Positions 29,507 to 38,198 of a stretch of 60,435 bases of DNA are shown in pieces. Made by a program: the position numbers and the translations under genes. The notes below the pieces were generated by a model that did not search any database, was not told the origin of the DNA, and saw nothing but the letters and a program-made list of their open reading frames with translations. Source of the DNA: Clostridiaceae bacterium (GTDB lineage: Bacteria; Bacillota; Clostridia; Saccharofermentanales; DTU023); NCBI GenBank assembly GCA_012841015.1, contig DUVN01000023.1, forward strand, positions 1 through 60,435. The letters are read 5' to 3'. Position 1 is the stretch's first letter. Each line of letters starts with the position of its first letter.

Positions 29507-30349
29507 GTGAAAATTGACGTCCATGTCCACATCACACCTCCTGACATCATCAAGGATTGGGAAAAATACGCAGTTAATGAGCCTTATTTTAAGATGCTCT
29601 CCGAAAGTCCCGTCAATAAGTTTGCAACAGCTGAGCAGGCCGTCGAGGCGTTGGAGGCGGACGGTTTCGATATGGGCGTTGCTTTCGGTTTCGGATTTCA
29701 GGACATGGGGCTCTGTCGCTATGTCAATGACTATGTCATCGAAAAGACGCGCGAATTCCCCAATCACCTAATCGGTTTTGCTGTTGTGTTACCTCAACAC
29801 CCTGACATGGAACGCGAACTGATTCGCTGCTACGAGCGCGGACTTCGCGGTGTCGGCGAAATCTTCCCCGAAGGGCAAGCATTTGCTCTTGAATCTTCCA
29901 AGGTGATGTCATCTTTTGCCTCCACTTGCACAGAACTTGATATCCCCGTTTTGCTTCACCTTAACGAACCGGTTGGACATTACTATGCCGGCAAGACGAA
30001 GACGACGCTTTGGCAAGCAGAGCAGTTCGCACATCATTTCCCGGAGCTTGACATTATCTACGCTCATTGGGGCGGGGGACTCTTTTTCTACGAACTGATG
30101 CGAGCAGTCTCCCGCACGCTTAAAAATGTCTATTATGACACGGCCGCTTCGATCTTTCTCTACGGTTACAAAGTCTACAACGTCGTCAAAACACTCGGTC
30201 TCACGGACAAGATTCTGTTCGGGAGCGACTACCCGCTCTTGCCGCTCAATCGGTATTTTCGCGATCTCGATCGTAGCGAGCTGACTGAAGAAGAGAAAGG
30301 TGCCATTCTAGGTGGCAACGCCATGCGCCTCCTGAAAATGGGGGAATAA
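29507..30349 (+). CDS. Metal-dependent amidohydrolase (Amidohydro_2)
   Basis: TIM-barrel hydrolase or decarboxylase of 280 residues. Metal-binding motifs are HVHITP at the N-terminus (residues 6-11), a central His in LLHLNEP, His in YAHWGGG and the late Asp in LFGSDYPLLP. This is the PF04909 pattern, as in gamma-resorcylate decarboxylase or 2-pyrone-4,6-dicarboxylate hydrolase relatives, and gives no specific substrate. The GTG start follows AAAGGAATGG. The C-terminus, ILGGNAMRLLKM, is the normal family ending, so the gene is complete even though its stop codon directly abuts the remains of a regulator. Confidence 0.85.
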   Translation: MKIDVHVHITPPDIIKDWEKYAVNEPYFKMLSESPVNKFATAEQAVEALEADGFDMGVAFGFGFQDMGLCRYVNDYVIEKTREFPNHLIGFAVVLPQHPDMERELIRCYERGLRGVGEIFPEGQAFALESSKVMSSFASTCTELDIPVLLHLNEPVGHYYAGKTKTTLWQAEQFAHHFPELDIIYAHWGGGLFFYELMRAVSRTLKNVYYDTAASIFLYGYKVYNVVKTLGLTDKILFGSDYPLLPLNRYFRDLDRSELTEEEKGAILGGNAMRLLKMGE

Positions 30350-30350
30350 A

Positions 30351-30785
30351 GGAGCCCCGCTCGACTATCTTCTCAAACCGATTACCGAATCAGATGTTCG
30401 GACGCTCCTTGATAAGGCTTTGAAGGAATTAGACCGACAGAAGCCTGTATGGATCATCGAGACGGAAAGCGAACTCTTTGAGGTTCGGATCGACCACGTC
30501 TCACATATCGAGGCAGAGATCCACCAGACGATTCTTACGACGCGGCGCGGCGTGTACACAACGTGCCAAACGCTTGCAACATGGCGTGAATGCATTGAAA
30601 GCGCAGGGGTTGACCGATTGTTTATTTCGCCGCATCGCAGCTTCATCATTAACTTAATGTGGGTGCTGCGACTTGACCGCAAGACGGTTCGTATGGCGAA
30701 CGGTAAAGAGATCCCGTTGGCGCGCGGTCGCTTTGCCGAGGTGTCGCAGGCGTGGCTCGCCAGCCGTCGAACAGGCCGGGAATAG
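30351..30785 (+). pseudogene. N-terminally truncated LytTR response regulator
   Basis: Right after the amidohydrolase stop (30347-30349) the + frame reads GAPLDYLLKPITESDVRTLL, the end of a receiver domain including the conserved K-P loop, then helix alpha-5 and a LytTR DNA-binding domain (FISPHRSFIINLMWV, RMANGKEIPLARGRF). The receiver's first ~100 residues, with the phospho-acceptor Asp, are missing; the frame is closed upstream at 30333-30335 and has no ATG. A TTG at 30420 could start a 121-residue protein containing only LytTR. Most likely a deletion joined the amidohydrolase to this stump. A solo LytTR regulator remains possible. Confidence 0.75.
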
Positions 30786-30848
30786 AGAGTTGTATCTTCC
30801 TTCCTAGGCGAGCCACATAAAAGCCAGCGTCGTGCCGAGCTGGAATAG

Positions 30849-31058
30849 TCGTGGTACGCTCCTGTGGGCGAACCAAAGAATAACCAGACTTCGCACCGTG
30901 CAGAAAAGATTGTAGTGGCGACGTCTCGGTCGCAGAAACGCAGACACCACGGCTTGGGCATGAAGCGCGTGAGCCATAGCATCGACAAATACGACGGTTT
31001 TCTCAATCTCCAAAACGAGCCGGGAGTTTTCGCAACAAAAGTCAGCATCCCTTTGTAA
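30849..31058 (+). pseudogene. C-terminal remnant of a GHKL sensor histidine kinase
   Basis: The last ~38 codons (about 30942-31058) read HHGLGMKRVSHSIDKYDG followed by an N-L-x-N-E-x-G-V-F-x-x-x-V-x-I-P-L ending. This is the G2-box and C-terminus of GHKL kinases that partner LytTR regulators (pattern HGIGLKSIxxIxxKYxG). Upstream the frame is closed by TAG at 30846-30848, and no N box or earlier kinase sequence is recognisable in 30786-30940. With the truncated regulator just before it, this marks a decayed two-component system. Confidence 0.6.
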
Positions 31059-31130
31059 TTGCCATCACGGCGAAAGGCGGTATTTCTGCACAGAAGCTCT
31101 CGTTAGAGAAGTCAGCATCCAAACAGGCAT

Positions 31131-32336
31131 TTATATCTTCATCACTTTATTAATCAATCTCACAGCTTCCTTTACGCCGTTTTTTTCTTTGATTTTTGTA
31201 GACAGTAGTTCCACGTTCTTTTTCTTTTCCTCAAATGTACTTTGCATATCTAGTAATGCATCGCATATTGAATCTTCACTTAAATCTTTAGACTTTAGAG
31301 GTTTTGTAGCAACATCAATATTGTACAGTTGCATAGCAAATCCCGTTTGGTCCAAAACATGTGGTACTGGAATAGACGGAATGCCATAAATCATTGTGGC
31401 TGCTGTAGTTCCAAATCCACAATGATGAATAACAAATAAACATTGCTTGAAAAGAAAACTGTGCGGAACACTGCCGCATGAAATCATTGTTTTTGGCAAC
31501 TCATAGTTCTGAAATGTCTTCTGAAATCCTTGGATAATGGCACGATACCCCAATTTTCTAAAAGCACTCACAAACATATCCAATTTATCTTTTTCAGACT
31601 CTCCTTCAAATGCCATGGCGCCGAGAGATAGAAGAATTGGTTTGTCTCCATTTGCAAGAAAGGCAGCCAACTTTTCGTCAGGTCTATATTTTTCTTCATC
31701 CTCATACCAATAACCAGTCAAAATATGCTGTTCTTCCCAGTATGGATTTCTCTCTAAAACATGTTTGCTAATCGGTATTAAATTCAGCTTACGAGACATA
31801 ATCTCATCAGAAGATTGAATCGGTTTCAATCCATATACTTTCCTAATTTTGTTATATGGTTTTGCCACTTGTTTTCCTATGATTTTGCCAATCAATTTAT
31901 TCCAAAAGGTTTGAGGCTTAAGTTTTTCAGCAATCATCTCTTTCTGCAATGTCACATTAACCGTAGGAATTCCTAATACTTCTGCCTCTGTTGCGCCCAT
32001 TTGGCTATGGCTTACAATAATTAAATCTTTGCCTTTACATACTTCATAAATCTCATGTGTTGAATGTTGAATCATTTTGAAAACAAATTTCATCATCCTA
32101 AGCATGCTTAATGCAGAATTCGACGTTCTTCCTCGAATAATGGCTGCTTCTTTTTCTATGTCAATATCGGGCCCAATAGGCTCAAAATGAATACTGGAAT
32201 CCTCAACTAAATGTCTCCAGCAGGGGTGTGAGCCAAGAGTTACATCGTATCCGTTTCTAATAAGTTCTTTAGATAAAATGATATATGGCTGAATATCGCC
32301 TCTCGTACCCATCGTAAACATCGCAACCTTTTTCAT
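31131..32336 (-). CDS. Glycosyltransferase, UGT/MGT type (GT1-like)
   Basis: Glycosyltransferase of 401 residues with two Rossmann-type halves, beginning KKVAMFTMGTRGDIQPYI, the usual opening of sterol/macrolide-type GT1 enzymes. The C-terminal donor-binding motif reads HHCGFGTTAATMIYGIPSI followed by P-x-x-x-DQ, where the family normally has HHGGAGT. It would transfer a sugar from a nucleotide donor to a small acceptor, possibly an antibiotic or lipid. The gene is noticeably richer in A+T than its surroundings, codes on the opposite strand to the genes before it, and lies among decayed genes, suggesting recent acquisition. RBS on the minus strand is AGGAGC just before ATG. Confidence 0.85.
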   Translation of the reverse strand: MKKVAMFTMGTRGDIQPYIILSKELIRNGYDVTLGSHPCWRHLVEDSSIHFEPIGPDIDIEKEAAIIRGRTSNSALSMLRMMKFVFKMIQHSTHEIYEVCKGKDLIIVSHSQMGATEAEVLGIPTVNVTLQKEMIAEKLKPQTFWNKLIGKIIGKQVAKPYNKIRKVYGLKPIQSSDEIMSRKLNLIPISKHVLERNPYWEEQHILTGYWYEDEEKYRPDEKLAAFLANGDKPILLSLGAMAFEGESEKDKLDMFVSAFRKLGYRAIIQGFQKTFQNYELPKTMISCGSVPHSFLFKQCLFVIHHCGFGTTAATMIYGIPSIPVPHVLDQTGFAMQLYNIDVATKPLKSKDLSEDSICDALLDMQSTFEEKKKNVELLSTKIKEKNGVKEAVRLINKVMKI

Positions 32337-32723
32337 TATCTGCTCCTATATTATTTGTAAAATAATCGTAGATTCAAATTGATTTGCGTCGACATCTGCA
32401 CTTTTTGCTATTTACAATAATAACTAACAATTATGCCTTGGTGGAAGTATTGAACCCTTACTGCATTTTTCCCTCGCAGCATAAATTACACCATCCCCCC
32501 TGAGGATAGGTCACGACGATGGCGTTAAGGCAGCTTAGGCCATACCAAAACACCAGCCCACCGAGGGACAGGTCACGAATACGGTTCTGTTTGTGGCAGT
32601 TTTCAAACTAATAAAAGCCTGAGAAATCAAGCTTTTATTCAAGGAGCACATGTTTGACATCCGAGGTATTACAGTTTCTCGGTATGACAAACCGGAATAA
32701 GTAAGTTTTTCACCGAATGATCT
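32337..32723. other. Gene-less stretch with short repeats
   Basis: No coding frame is supported. The AT-rich promoter zone of the glycosyltransferase lies at 32337-32450. Two near-identical blocks, GAGGATAGGTCACGA and GAGGGACAGGTCACGA, occur about 60 bp apart near 32502 and 32562. A terminator-like hairpin is listed separately. Confidence 0.4.
32610..32639. terminator. Bidirectional terminator-like hairpin
   Basis: AATAAAAGC (32610-32618) and GCTTTTATT (32631-32639) are perfect 9-bp inverted arms around a 12-base loop, with A-rich and T-rich ends. It would end transcription of the minus-strand lipoprotein gene at 32724. Confidence 0.5.
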
Positions 32724-33044
32724 TCAGTCTGGAGAGCTCTTGAACGTGATCGCGTAGACTTTATTGATCTGCATCGGATAAGTCTCGGCAACATTGCCAT
32801 CGTAATAGACGACAACTTCATCACCGACACTGAACTGGGTTAAGCTGTCTTTGTTTTCTACATTCAGTGATACCCAATATTCACCAGTTTCGTTTTCAAT
32901 CAAAATGGATTTGTCGCTGCTTTCTTTGACGGTGCCTGCAATGCTAGGTTCATTTTTGATAATGTAGTCCAAGCTTCTGTTATTGCAACCGAACAAACCT
33001 GATACACAGACCAAGGCCAGAAGTAACACAAGTAATTTTTTCAT
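32724..33044 (-). CDS. Small lipoprotein, DUF3221-like
   Basis: Predicted lipoprotein of 106 residues. The start at 33044 follows GAGGAGGG, so seven upstream codons of the open frame are dropped. Residues 1-20 are MKKLLVLLLALVCVSGLFGC with lipobox LFGC and lipidation at the Cys. The mature part (SIAGTVKESSDKSILIE, VGDEVVVYYDG, PMQINKVYAI) looks like a small beta-barrel of the DUF3221/YobA kind. Function unknown. It is alone on this strand, with gene-less DNA on both sides. Confidence 0.7.
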   Translation of the reverse strand: MKKLLVLLLALVCVSGLFGCNNRSLDYIIKNEPSIAGTVKESSDKSILIENETGEYWVSLNVENKDSLTQFSVGDEVVVYYDGNVAETYPMQINKVYAITFKSSPD

Positions 33045-33337
33045 CCGGATACCCTCCTCTGTCAAACTCTCATTAATCTCTGGTAAGGATCCATAATCAA
33101 TACCTTCATTAATAGCATCATAGTCTCGCCTAGCATCCGCTATTTATTTTCATGATTGTCTAACATTATAAACTCAATATGTTTATCTTTCCAGTCGGCA
33201 ATATAATTTGCAGTTCTATTGAAGTGCCAAAACCTATTCGTTACCATCCTTTTCGCGGGAAAAAATATGCGCCTTTATACGCTCAGCACACTCTTCAAAT
33301 CGAAGATGGAGAGCAAGAGTGAAGAATCTCTACGTAT

Positions 33338-33534
33338 CGTTCATTCCCGGGGCTATTTCCCAAAGTAATCATCCACATCCGAACATGCCCGAAGTCATTT
33401 CTCTATGTAGTCACCCATACCCGAACATGCCCGAAGTCATTTCCCTATGTAATCGTGCATGCTCGAATTAGTTTCCCAGTGTAATTCCTCATTCCTGAAG
33501 TTATTCCCCAATATAATCGTTCATACCCGAAGTC
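33338..33534. repeat. Tandem repeat with 32- and 42-bp units
   Basis: Six head-to-tail units run as 33338-33369 (32 bp), 33370-33411 (42), 33412-33453 (42), 33454-33485 (32), 33486-33517 (32) and 33518-33534 (partial). The 32-bp pattern is roughly C-x-T-T-C-A-T-A-C-C-C-G-A-A-G-T then T-A-T-T-T-C-C-C-A-A-T-G-T-A-A-T. The two 42-bp units carry an extra CGAACATGCC. There are no distinct spacers, so it is not a CRISPR array. Minus-strand translation gives repeated LHREMTSGMFG but is broken by stops. Confidence 0.8.
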
Positions 33535-33575
33535 TAAAAAAGAAGATCGCGGTAACCGTTAGGCAGTTTAGGCTC

Positions 33576-33743
33576 TCAACGTGCAATGGCAGTCAATTTG
33601 TCGATATCAGAAAGCGTTTGGGCAAGCATTTTCTGTAAAAAGGCGATTGTTAGGAAACTTGTTGTATCAAGCAAATATCTGATTGAGTAACAAATGCTGC
33701 GAAATTCTTCGTCACGAAAGGAGTGGGCACGAGCGTAATAATG
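33576..33743 (-). pseudogene. Possible WYL-regulator fragment
   Basis: The minus strand encodes, without interruption, about 55 residues beginning HYYARAHSFRDEEFRSICYS and ending KLTAIAR before a stop. The pattern Y-Y-x-x-x-R-x-F-x-x-x-E, then an amphipathic helix and K-x-L, is like the segment before the WYL domain in DeoR-type regulators. No start or WYL domain is present; upstream the frame is closed by TAG. A gene relic is plausible, though chance is not excluded. The remaining DNA from 33744 to 34055 shows no gene, only a TATAAT at 33988-33993 ahead of the next gene. Confidence 0.3.
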
Positions 33744-34055
33744 CTATTGATATTTTTGCAACAAGGGTAGAGCATCTGCATTGACGGCAATATGTTTGAT
33801 ACCAGCCGATACCGATCGCTAGGATAATAGAAGTCGCAACTGACTAGGATTGACGTTGTTCTATCAAGGCTTTATAGAGGGTATAGGGCGGACTTGGTGG
33901 AGTGGGACAGTAAACCTTTCAGCCGACCCGCGAAAAGTTAGTGCAGTCGTCAATATATCGACCCTAGAACCCATTTTTTATATGTAGTATAATCAAATAA
34001 AGTCTGAGTGAAGATTCCTGTCAAAAACTAAATATATAAGCATGGAGGAAAAGTA

Positions 34056-35456
34056 ATGGATTTTGATGCGATTAAGAAGGCAGCAGAAGGCTACAAAGAC
34101 GACATGGTGAAATTCTTGAGGGATATGATTAGGATCCCCTCAGAATCTTGCGATGAAGAAGGCGTCATTAAGCGTATCGAAGAAGAGCTTATCAAGCTAG
34201 GTTATGAGAATGTTGAGATCGACGGTCTCGGCAATGTAATTGGCTGGTTGGGTGAAGGCGATAAAATTATCGCGATCGATTCTCACATTGACACAGTCGG
34301 TATCGGCAACATCAATAACTGGACGCACGACCCCTACGAGGGCTATGAGACAGACACCATCATCTATGGTCGCGGTGCTTCCGATCAAGAGGGCGGGATG
34401 GCATCTGCCGCTTATGGCGGTAAGATCATGAAAGATCTTGGACTCATCCCTGAAGGTTATAAGATCATGGTTGTGGGCACCGTCCAAGAAGAAGACTGTG
34501 ACGGCATGTGCTGGCAGTATATCGCGAACAAATACTTCCCCTCGGTTGAGGTGGCCAAAGAAAAGATCGCGTTTGTTATCTCAACTGAGCCAACGGACGG
34601 CGGCATTTACCGCGGACACCGCGGACGTATGGAGATCCGTGTTGATGTCAAAGGCATCTCAAGCCACGGTTCAGCCCCCGAGCGCGGTGACAATGCCATT
34701 TACAAGATGGCCGACATTCTGCAGGATGTTCGTGCCCTGAACGAAAATCCCGCGGACGACTCTGTGGAGATCAAGGGTCTCGTTAAGATGCTCGATCCGA
34801 AATACAACCCCGAACACTACGAGGACGCAAGGTTCTTGGGTCGCGGAACCTGTACAGTTTCCCAGATCTTCTTTACGTCACCTTCACGTTGCGCTGTCGC
34901 CGACTCTTGTGCGATCTCGATTGACCGCAGAATGACCGCCGGTGAAACATACAAGACGTGCCTAAAAGAGATCGAGGATCTCCCCAACGTTAAAAAGTAC
35001 GGTGATGACGTCAAAGTTAGCATGTACTGGTATGACCGTCCTTCGTGGACAGGAGAAGTCTATGAGACAGAGTGCTTCTTCCCCACATGGATCAACAAGG
35101 AAACAGCACCGCATGTTAAGGCGCTTGTCGATGCGCACCATGCACTTTTCGGCGAGGAGCGTCTCTACGCTGACGAGATTGCGAAGTCAAAACGTGCAGG
35201 CCGTCCGCTGACAGACAAGTGGACCTTCTCCACGAACGGTGTCTCGATCCAAGGTCGCTACGGAATCCCCTGCGTCGGATTTGGTCCTGGTGCCGAATCA
35301 CAGGCTCACGCGCCGAACGAAATCACATGGAAGCAGGACCTTGTTGTCAATGCCGCCCTGTACGCTGCCGTTCCCATGCTCTACGACCCGACTGAGCTAA
35401 CTGGCGAAGAAGCTACAGAATTCCGTCAGGAGCTGACAGGTCACGACATCAAGTAA
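34056..35456 (+). CDS. M20-family hydrolase, YgeY-like
   Basis: Zinc-dependent M20 peptidase-like hydrolase of 466 residues. It resembles the YgeY group that databases call selenium-metabolism hydrolase, on the strength of the [14 protein letters not shown] segment and overall length. Metal and catalytic residues follow the M20 order: His/Asp in IDSHIDTVG, Asp in [10 protein letters not shown], Glu-Glu in EEDCDG, Glu in STEPTDG and a late His in AHAPNE. The dimerisation insert covers about residues 190-320. ATG start with GGAGGAAAAG upstream. No selenium genes are in the window, so a link to selenium is not supported here; peptide or carbamoyl-amino-acid hydrolysis is equally likely. Confidence 0.8.
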   Translation: MDFDAIKKAAEGYKDDMVKFLRDMIRIPSESCDEEGVIKRIEEELIKLGYENVEIDGLGNVIGWLGEGDKIIAIDSHIDTVGIGNINNWTHDPYEGYETDTIIYGRGASDQEGGMASAAYGGKIMKDLGLIPEGYKIMVVGTVQEEDCDGMCWQYIANKYFPSVEVAKEKIAFVISTEPTDGGIYRGHRGRMEIRVDVKGISSHGSAPERGDNAIYKMADILQDVRALNENPADDSVEIKGLVKMLDPKYNPEHYEDARFLGRGTCTVSQIFFTSPSRCAVADSCAISIDRRMTAGETYKTCLKEIEDLPNVKKYGDDVKVSMYWYDRPSWTGEVYETECFFPTWINKETAPHVKALVDAHHALFGEERLYADEIAKSKRAGRPLTDKWTFSTNGVSIQGRYGIPCVGFGPGAESQAHAPNEITWKQDLVVNAALYAAVPMLYDPTELTGEEATEFRQELTGHDIK

Positions 35457-35542
35457 GTCGATCAATTCACTTTCAGCGTGTCGTCGGCAAGATTTATCGA
35501 GAAGACGCACAAAGTGTATTGATCAACACATGTATAATACAG

Positions 35543-35588
35543 ACAGCTCTGCTGTAACTCAAAAAGTAGTTGCAGTAGAGCTGTTTTT
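35543..35588 (+). terminator. Rho-independent terminator after the YgeY-like gene
   Basis: ACAGCTCTGCTGTAACT and AGTTGCAGTAGAGCTGT form a stem with outer 8-bp perfect arms (35543-35550 and 35577-35584), followed by TTTTT. It lies 87 bp past the stop codon. The rest of 35457-35973 contains no supported gene. Confidence 0.8.
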
Positions 35589-35973
35589 CATGAACAGAAT
35601 ATGTGAGTATAGGCTTGACTGATATGTTGCTAGACTCTGTTATGTAGCATAGCAAGGGCTGTTTTTCTTTTGCACTTTGAGTGAATTGTGGTAGATTTTT
35701 TTACCTTTCTAGTCACTCGGCTTCTATCAGGTTTTGGAACATCTTATGCGGTGTGCCACAATAACTGTCGAGTTTCCATGCATGATAATGAAAAAAAAGT
35801 ATAGAATTAATCCCTACCATGTGTCCCCTATGCAGTCGCTAGGATATGCTGCCAACATGTGCTACGTCAAACGTTTGATCTGCCCTAAGAGAGGGCTAAA
35901 AATCAAAAATTCTGCTGTCCTCTCATCCATAATAGACGAAAAGCATGTACCAATAACAACTATTAATCTATCT

Positions 35974-36975
35974 CTACAACAAGTAGTCTGCAAAATGATA
36001 TAGAGCTGGCGATCCTCCAGTATGAAGAAAAAGCACTTTATCCGATTTCTTGAAATGACCTTTGCGAATAAGATTGATTAGTCCCGCCATTGCCTTTCCA
36101 GTATAGACGGGATCGAGCAAGATCGCCTCGCAACGTGCAAGCAAATGGACAGCTTCTCTCATGCCTTCTGTAGGAAGAGAATAGCCGGATCCGATATAGT
36201 CATCGAAAACGATGATGTCGTCGTTCTCAATTACGATTTTCCTCTCCGGAAACAATTCATTATTTACCTTTTGGGCCAATTGCGCGATGCGCTTTACATG
36301 CTTGTCGCGCGAATAGTTGACGCTGATGCCGATGACTCGTGTTTGGACATGTAAGCTACGGAGTCCCATTAATAGCCCTGTGTGTGTCCCGCAGCTTCCT
36401 GTAGGAGTGATAGCGTGCGTGAACTCAATGTTAAGATCGTTGGCCTGCTCAACAATTTCTTCTGCGCATACGATGTACCCAAGGCAACCAATGGCGTTTG
36501 AACCGCCCATCGGGATGACATACGGCTTATAGCCTTCAGCTTGTAGTGTCTTCGCATGCAGATGCATAGTATCATTCAGGTCGCAGGCTCCGGGAACAAC
36601 GATCATGTCTAGAGGGTTCAGTAGCTTGTAAAGGAAATTATTGCCCCCGGCGTCTTCTCGGTAGCTGCCGGGAACCGTCTCCGACAGCACCAGAACGGCA
36701 TGCATGCCCTCTTTTTTCGCAGCCGATAGGGTCAACCGACAATGGTTCGATTGTGGCGCACCGCACGTGATCAGTGTGTCGGCTCCCTGGCGCTGAGCGT
36801 CCGCCACGAGAAACTCCAGCTTCCTCGTTTTATTACCGCCACCAGCTAAGCCGAGAAGGTCATCGTGCTTGAGATAGATTTCCGGTCCGCCTAAAATATC
36901 CGTAAGGTTCGCAAGATACTCAATCGGTGTTTTGCCCTGCGTGTAATGTTTTCGGTCAAACTTTGATAGACTCAT
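35974..36975 (-). CDS. D-cysteine desulfhydrase-like PLP enzyme
   Basis: PLP fold-type II enzyme of 333 residues, in the ACC deaminase/D-cysteine desulfhydrase group, which breaks D-cysteine or related D-amino acids into ketoacid, ammonia and sulfide. The PLP Lys is in GGGNKTRKLEFL (about residues 46-57), with the CGAPQSNHCR segment and SCGTHTGLL phosphate-binding loop, all as in DcyD. The length equals DcyD. It is transcribed together with the M20 peptidase upstream on the same strand (65-bp gap), suggesting breakdown of modified or D-amino acids. Diaminopropionate ammonia-lyase, another relative, is longer and less likely. Confidence 0.82.
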   Translation of the reverse strand: MSLSKFDRKHYTQGKTPIEYLANLTDILGGPEIYLKHDDLLGLAGGGNKTRKLEFLVADAQRQGADTLITCGAPQSNHCRLTLSAAKKEGMHAVLVLSETVPGSYREDAGGNNFLYKLLNPLDMIVVPGACDLNDTMHLHAKTLQAEGYKPYVIPMGGSNAIGCLGYIVCAEEIVEQANDLNIEFTHAITPTGSCGTHTGLLMGLRSLHVQTRVIGISVNYSRDKHVKRIAQLAQKVNNELFPERKIVIENDDIIVFDDYIGSGYSLPTEGMREAVHLLARCEAILLDPVYTGKAMAGLINLIRKGHFKKSDKVLFLHTGGSPALYHFADYLL

Positions 36976-37040
36976 CCCGTTCCCCTACTATTGCACTCAT
37001 AAATGATCAGACTGTAGTCATAACGACACAGTCGGCGCAA

Positions 37041-38198
37041 TTACGCACCGAACCGTTTTATCAAGTCCAGATATCTCTCGGCCATTCGACACACCGAGGC
37101 GATTTCTATTTTCTCATCGATCTGGTGTGCTTCCTTGTCGTCTCCGGGGCCCCAGATGACGAAAGGAATACCGAGCGTCGGTGTAATTCTCCCGGCATCC
37201 GTGTAAAAACGAGGCCCGCCTAAGGTCGGATCTGCACCACACGATTCGCAGACTTGCTGCACTAGTGTAATGAACGGATCATCTTCAGGTGTCGCATTTG
37301 CTTCATTTCGGTTCAGCACGGTCAGTTCAACTAAAAGACGAGGCTCTTTGCTCTGAAGCTTTTCAGCAATCGTTTGCGCGAGATATATACTGTCGCTGGT
37401 TGGCTGGCCCGGTAGCAACCGGATATCAAGTTCGAGGTTCGCTTTTCCTGGGATCACATTGGTCATAAAACCACCGTGCAGCTGAGTAAGAGAGACGCTC
37501 GCATGACCCAACAATGGGTCGTATTCTCCTGGATCAAATGCTTGAGAAAATGCCTGATAAAACTCAATAGCCGCATCCAAGGCATTTACCGCAAAGTCTG
37601 GATCCGATGCGTGCGCCTGCATGCCGACAAAAGAGGCTCCGATCCATAATGCGCCTCTTTCGCGTATAGCGATGCGCTCGTTCGTCGGTTCGCAAAAAAC
37701 ACCTGCTTCAATTGCGCGCACCTTTTCAGATGACAACATGCTCCACGCTCCCGTACCGTCCTGTTCTTCATCTGCTGTAAAGCCAAGCAGCATAGGCTTG
37801 GGAGGGATCGTCCCTGATTCAAGCAGGCAGAGCGCAGCCTCAATCATCGCGACATTGCCGCCCTTCATGTCGGCTGTTCCTCTGCCATACATGATTCCTT
37901 CTACTACCTTGGCACTGAGAGGAGGGTATGTCCACGACGATTCATCGCCAAAGGCGACCGTATCAAGATGTCCAAAGAATCCCATGCCACCAGAATCGGT
38001 TGCACCAGGAATGCGGATAATCAGCGAGCTTCTTCCCTGGCCGTGATCGATCCGTTCTTTATCAACATCAAACGGGGAAAAGATATCTTCAATATAATCG
38101 ACAAGAACTCCTTCGCGCCCCTCCGGTTGTCTCGTATCGGTTTGGACCATTTCCCGAAGCATCAATTCGCAGCGATCTATTTGCGGTTGTTTTGACAT
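37041..38198 (-). CDS. M20 peptidase, ArgE/DapE/acetylornithine deacetylase-like
   Basis: Zinc hydrolase of 385 residues. Motifs in order: FGHLDTV, GRGTADMKGG with the bridging Asp, ADEEQDG with the catalytic Glu pair, Glu in CEPT and a late His in DDKEAHQIDE. The lid/dimer domain sits at about 175-290. The family removes acyl groups from amino acids or splits dipeptides; the substrate is not predictable. It is the first gene of a probable two-gene operon with the DcyD-like enzyme. RBS GGAGCAAT precedes ATG on the minus strand. Confidence 0.82.
   Translation of the reverse strand: MSKQPQIDRCELMLREMVQTDTRQPEGREGVLVDYIEDIFSPFDVDKERIDHGQGRSSLIIRIPGATDSGGMGFFGHLDTVAFGDESSWTYPPLSAKVVEGIMYGRGTADMKGGNVAMIEAALCLLESGTIPPKPMLLGFTADEEQDGTGAWSMLSSEKVRAIEAGVFCEPTNERIAIRERGALWIGASFVGMQAHASDPDFAVNALDAAIEFYQAFSQAFDPGEYDPLLGHASVSLTQLHGGFMTNVIPGKANLELDIRLLPGQPTSDSIYLAQTIAEKLQSKEPRLLVELTVLNRNEANATPEDDPFITLVQQVCESCGADPTLGGPRFYTDAGRITPTLGIPFVIWGPGDDKEAHQIDEKIEIASVCRMAERYLDLIKRFGA

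Noticed and set aside
30365-31048. A 227-codon open frame on the minus strand
   Set aside because: It is antisense to the LytTR and GHKL remnants, whose + strand translations match known domains; the minus translation resembles nothing I know.
33338-33534. CRISPR array
   Set aside because: Units are contiguous with no unique spacers, units differ in length, and no cas genes are in the window.
33576-34055. Transposase remnant
   Set aside because: I looked for DDE or DEDD motif pieces and terminal repeats in all frames and saw none; the only protein-like piece resembles a WYL-regulator segment.
34056-35456. Selenium-metabolism locus
   Set aside because: Only the YgeY-like hydrolase suggests it; no selD, selA, selB, xanthine dehydrogenase-type or other selenium genes are nearby.
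35734-36003. An 89-codon + strand frame
   Set aside because: It has no ribosome binding site or recognisable motif and runs into the 3' end of the opposite-strand PLP enzyme gene.
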